Positions 63,017 to 64,000 of a DNA stretch of 64,000 nucleotides are shown here, piece after piece. Below the pieces are notes generated by a model, which did not search any database, was not told the origin of the DNA, and saw nothing but the letters and a program-made list of their open reading frames with translations. The DNA lies in the NCBI RefSeq assembly GCF_027594865.1, contig NZ_CP089391.1, positions 6,106,501-6,170,500 on the forward strand. The letters run 5' to 3'. The stretch is from Bradyrhizobium xenonodulans (lineage in GTDB: Bacteria; Pseudomonadota; Alphaproteobacteria; Rhizobiales; Xanthobacteraceae). The translations under genes and the position numbers were made by a program. Positions within the stretch are counted from its first letter, which is position 1. Every line of letters begins with the position of its first letter.

Positions 63017-63058
63017 TATGCGTCCCTTCGAATTCAGGCTCAGTCGAGGGAGATCGCC

Positions 63059-63508
63059 ATGAACCGCCGGAGCATCTTGTGGAGCGCCGTGTCGGCTTTG
63101 GGCGCGGCGTTCGGCGCCTCGCGTGCACAGGCCGCCACTGAAGCCGGCACGGGCAGCAAGCTCAAGGTGGTCTATCACCTCAGCGACGCCGAGAAGGTCA
63201 ACTTCGTGCTCGGCAACATCCAGAACCATATCGACGGTGTCGGCGGGCCCGAGCACGTGACGGTCGCATTGGTGATCCACGGGCCGGCGCTGAAGGCTTT
63301 TCACCGGGCGCAGGCCAACCCTGACGTCAGCAAGCGCCTCAGCGATTTCTCCAAGGACGGCGTCGAGCTTGCCGCGTGCGGCAACACGATGAAGGCGCAG
63401 AACGTCACGCTCACGGATTTGCTGCCAGGCTTCGTCAGTGCGGAAAACGGCGGCGTGGTGCGCATCGCCGAGCTTCAGTCGCAGGGGTATCTGTATCTGC
63501 GGCCTTAG
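63059..63508 (+). CDS. Exported DsrE/DsrF-like family protein
   Basis: 149 residues. A signal sequence beginning MNRRSILWSAVSALGAAFGA ends near AQA. The DsrE-like fold shows KVVYHLSDAEKVNFVLGNIQ, VTVALVIHGPALKAFH and the Cys segment GVELAACGNTMKAQNV, the position of the sulfur-carrying Cys in this family. It may handle sulfur in the periplasm; role unproven. GGGAG precedes its ATG. Confidence 0.85.
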   Translation: MNRRSILWSAVSALGAAFGASRAQAATEAGTGSKLKVVYHLSDAEKVNFVLGNIQNHIDGVGGPEHVTVALVIHGPALKAFHRAQANPDVSKRLSDFSKDGVELAACGNTMKAQNVTLTDLLPGFVSAENGGVVRIAELQSQGYLYLRP

Positions 63509-63561
63509 GGTTGCGCGCCGGCGCCGCGGCATTCTCCACAATGACGATGGAGAGAGCGCAC

Positions 63562-63614
63562 TTGACTTACCCATAACTCTACGGTTATGAGTTTTCCATA
63601 ACCTACGAGTTATG
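63562..63614 (+). promoter_or_regulatory. ArsR promoter with two perfect operator dyads
   Basis: CATAAC-N6-GTTATG occurs twice, at 63572-63589 and 63597-63614, 25 bases apart centre to centre. TTGACT at 63562-63567 and TATGAG at ~63586-63591 form a -35/-10 pair with 18-base spacing, so dyad 1 lies between the boxes and dyad 2 near the transcript start. Binding of the ArsR protein to its own promoter is the natural reading. Confidence 0.8.
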
Positions 63615-63622
63615 GATTTCGC

Positions 63623-63946
63623 ATGTCCGCCGCGCACGACCTCCTGTTCAGGACGCTCGCCGACCCGACCCGGCGGGCGCTCTTCGAGCGGCTGTGCCGC
63701 GAGGGCGAGCAGACGGTGGGGGCACTGACGGTGCGATCGGGCGTTTCCCAGCCGGCGGTCTCGAAGCATCTCGGCGCGCTGAAGCAGGCCGGCCTCGTGC
63801 GCGACCGCCATGAGGGACGCCAGACCCATTACAGCGCGCAGCCCGGTGCGCTCGATCCGCTGATCGACTGGACCAGCCAGATGGCCTCCTTCTGGCAGAA
63901 CCGGCTCGATGCGCTCGATGATCTGCTGAAGAGGATGGACCAATGA
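63623..63946 (+). CDS. ArsR family transcriptional regulator
   Basis: 107 residues. Winged helix with LFRTLADPTRRALFERLCRE, VGALTVRSGVSQPAVSKHLG and ALKQAGLVRDRHEGRQTHYS. No metal-binding Cys motif is seen, so it is the non-metal type, often paired with SRPBCC genes. Its stop overlaps the next ATG (ATGA, 63943-63946). Two operator dyads precede it, supporting autoregulation. The second dyad ends 8 bases before the start codon. Confidence 0.93.
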   Translation: MSAAHDLLFRTLADPTRRALFERLCREGEQTVGALTVRSGVSQPAVSKHLGALKQAGLVRDRHEGRQTHYSAQPGALDPLIDWTSQMASFWQNRLDALDDLLKRMDQ

Positions 63947-64000
63947 ACGAGACCTCAAGCGAGACGCGCTCCGTCATCGTCGAACGCGAATTTGCGTTTC
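63943..64000 (+). CDS. Start of a probable SRPBCC (AHSA1-like) protein, cut by window edge
   Basis: Only 19 residues are visible (MNETSSETRSVIVEREFAF). The pattern V-E-R-hydrophobic-F matches the opening strand of AHSA1/SRPBCC proteins, which regularly follow this type of ArsR gene. Coupled to arsR by ATGA. The identity is inferred from context. Confidence 0.55.
   Translation, partial: MNETSSETRSVIVEREFAF

Noticed and set aside
61619..63958. Long minus-strand frame covering the STM3941-like gene and three plus-strand genes
   Set aside because: The STM3941-like start at 62203 has a good GGAGG; the rest is antisense to three plus-strand genes.

Overview
The window looks like a chromosomal stretch of a Bradyrhizobium species. 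It is GC-rich throughout. The D-tartrate dehydratase gene (44972-46141) keeps the 389-residue length and the catalytic residue numbering of the characterised Bradyrhizobium japonicum enzyme. Intergenic spaces carry dyad repeats of the kind common in Bradyrhizobium genomes. This attribution is from memory of those families, not from a search. I found no tRNA, rRNA, CRISPR array, transposase or prophage block; genes run on both strands in short operons.

Layout. 1-4314 (minus): a BTAD-type regulator, a small protein, a lipoprotein with a possible peptidoglycan-binding segment, and a cut-off protein with a CHAP-like amidase domain plus a muramidase-like domain; the last three genes overlap by 4 bp each. 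4685-6541: a catalase-fold protein that lacks the usual distal His, converging on an AraC regulator. 6809-11046: a dyad repeat, a SAM-cyclase-ATPase-TPR protein and a small membrane protein. 11384-20147: a peptide/opine-type ABC importer operon with an FAD oxidoreductase and a GhrA-type reductase inside it, divergent from an XRE-cupin regulator. 20284-25415: a hybrid histidine kinase, an AraC regulator, a cupin and a flavin monooxygenase. 25516-31729: exported proteins (unknown protein, alpha/beta hydrolase, diheme peroxidase, His-rich phosphoesterase, solute-binding protein). 31978-36330: an RND efflux pair. 36426-42324: two unknown cytosolic proteins, a CPA2 antiporter with Usp domains, and an MFS/AraC divergent pair. 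42614-48872: malonyl-CoA decarboxylase, GIY-YIG protein, D-tartrate dehydratase, DUF3297, glutathione peroxidase, amidase and DUF6894, with many copies of an ~87-bp nested dyad element between them. 49121-53543: pqqABCDE plus an overlapping prolyl aminopeptidase-like gene. 54609-59277: a GltD-like oxidoreductase followed by 2-oxoglutarate:ferredoxin oxidoreductase korA-korB. 59377-64000: DUF4399, a cyclase fused to a SUMF1-type domain, STM3941-like, two exported proteins, and an ArsR gene with two perfect operator dyads, translationally coupled to a gene that leaves the window.

How the genes work together. The ABC operon reads as uptake, then oxidation of an amine or amino acid, then reduction of the resulting 2-oxo acid. 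The pqq operon supplies the PQQ cofactor for periplasmic dehydrogenases that lie outside the window. The kor cluster links 2-oxoglutarate oxidation to low-potential electrons, probably through the GltD-like partner. The most novel-looking loci are the cell-wall-lysis cassette at the left edge, the catalase-fold protein without distal catalytic residues, the cyclase-SUMF1 fusion, and the 87-bp dyad family with a GIY-YIG gene set among its copies.
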